Shown here: positions 6,036 to 6,435 of the stretch, one piece after another
Layout: each line of letters begins with the position of its first letter
Position numbering within the stretch: position 1 is the stretch's first letter
Source of the DNA: Acidobacteriota bacterium
Lineage (GTDB): Bacteria > Acidobacteriota > Terriglobia > Acidoferrales > 2-02-FULL-67-57
Reading direction: 5' to 3'
Assembly: GCA_016210895.1 (NCBI GenBank)
Contig: JACQTG010000106.1
Span: 1 to 6,435 of the forward strand
DNA length: 6,435 nt
Position numbers and translations under genes: made by a program
The notes under the pieces: generated by a model
Told to the model about the DNA's origin: nothing
Database searches by the model: none
Seen by the model: the letters and a program-made list of their open reading frames with translations, nothing else

Positions 6036-6435
6036 ATGAGTGGTCCGATGATCTTCCTGGGGATCGTGATTCTCTACTTCCTGAGCTGCATCAAGATCAT
6101 TTTCGAGTACGAGCGTGGCGTGGTCTTCCGGCTGGGCCGCTTGCTGCCGGTGCGCGGAGCCGGCTTGCGGCTCATCTTCTGGCCGATTGAGCGGCTGGTT
6201 CGGATTGACTTGCGCGTCATCACCCTGGACATTCCCCCGCAGGACACCATCACCCGCGACAACGTTTCCGTCAAAGTCAACGCCGTCTGCTATCTGCGCG
6301 TGATTGACGCCAACAAGGTCGTCAACCAAGTCAAGGACGCGAACTACATCTACGCCACCAGCCAGTTGTCACAGACCACCTTGCGCTCTGTCATCGGCCA
6401 GGTCGAGCTGGATGAGCTCCTGGCCGAACGCGAAA
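6036..6435 (+). CDS. Slipin (stomatin/prohibitin-like SPFH protein), N-terminal part, cut by window end
   Basis: Membrane scaffold protein of the SPFH/band 7 family that oligomerises in the inner membrane and is the usual partner of NfeD. The frame stays open to the right edge, giving 133 residues. Residues ~4-17 (PMIFLGIVILYFLS) are the short membrane segment or hairpin. EYERGVVFRLGRL (24-36) opens the SPFH domain, followed by DIPPQDTITRDNVSVKVNAV (65-84) and the strongly slipin-typical ATSQLSQTTLRSVIGQ with VELDELLAERE at the cut end. The coiled-coil and C-terminal part, which carries the NfeD cleavage site in known pairs, are outside the window. The start is certain from the AAGGAG at 6024-6029. 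The order nfeD then slipin, three bases apart, is the classic arrangement of this pair. Confidence 0.94.
   Translation, partial: MSGPMIFLGIVILYFLSCIKIIFEYERGVVFRLGRLLPVRGAGLRLIFWPIERLVRIDLRVITLDIPPQDTITRDNVSVKVNAVCYLRVIDANKVVNQVKDANYIYATSQLSQTTLRSVIGQVELDELLAERE

Noticed and set aside
5250..6329. 359-codon - strand frame opposite nfeD and slipin
   Set aside because: Its product is rich in His, Gln, Glu and Asp, as expected from reversing hydrophobic membrane-helix codons. The + strand genes are certain.
1..6435. CRISPR array, insertion sequence, tRNA/rRNA genes, riboswitch or phage remnants
   Set aside because: No spaced direct repeats, terminal inverted repeats, transposase motifs, cloverleaf or conserved rRNA stretches were seen; coding sequence fills nearly the whole window.

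Overview
The window is GC-rich, densely packed bacterial chromosome with every supported gene on the + strand. It holds six protein genes: the 3' end of proS, a small membrane-anchored protein of unknown function, a bifunctional class A penicillin-binding protein, a secreted TPR protein, a long-form NfeD membrane protease, and the 5' part of a slipin (stomatin-family) gene. The PBP layout, the small protein with a MxxRxRGQ-like start and one N-terminal membrane helix, and the TPR/NfeD/slipin order are reminiscent of Acidobacteriota. That placement is inference from recalled family resemblance and could be wrong. I see no phage, transposon, CRISPR, tRNA or rRNA sequence, and no intrinsic terminator with a T-tract.

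Region by region: bases 3-902 encode the C-terminal part of prolyl-tRNA synthetase (end of the editing insertion, catalytic motif 3, anticodon-binding domain). Inside its 3' end, at 831-859, is a near-consensus sigma-70 promoter (TCGACA, 17-base spacer, extended TGT-TAGAAT), followed by a GC-rich stem-loop at 881-900. The small envelope protein is at 930-1295. The only sizeable gap, 1296-1408 (113 bases), is not empty: it has a dyad at the preceding stop codon and a 21-codon mini-ORF behind a strong Shine-Dalgarno sequence, just before the weakly signalled TTG start of the PBP gene (1409-3841). The TPR gene (3856-4635) follows after 14 bases, then nfeD (start probably 4683, stop 6032), then the slipin gene from 6036, which runs off the window.

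Taken together, everything after proS looks like one cell-envelope transcription unit. The PBP polymerises and cross-links peptidoglycan. The TPR protein is exported next to it and may be an assembly or regulatory partner. NfeD and slipin form the well-known membrane protease/stomatin pair. A perfect TATAAT at 4668-4673 suggests that nfeD-slipin can also be transcribed on its own, with an almost leaderless start. I did not find a clearly new system. The parts most worth a second look are the proS-internal promoter with its leader hairpin, the mini-ORF before the PBP gene, and the possible functional pairing of a UB2H-bearing PBP with the adjacent TPR protein.
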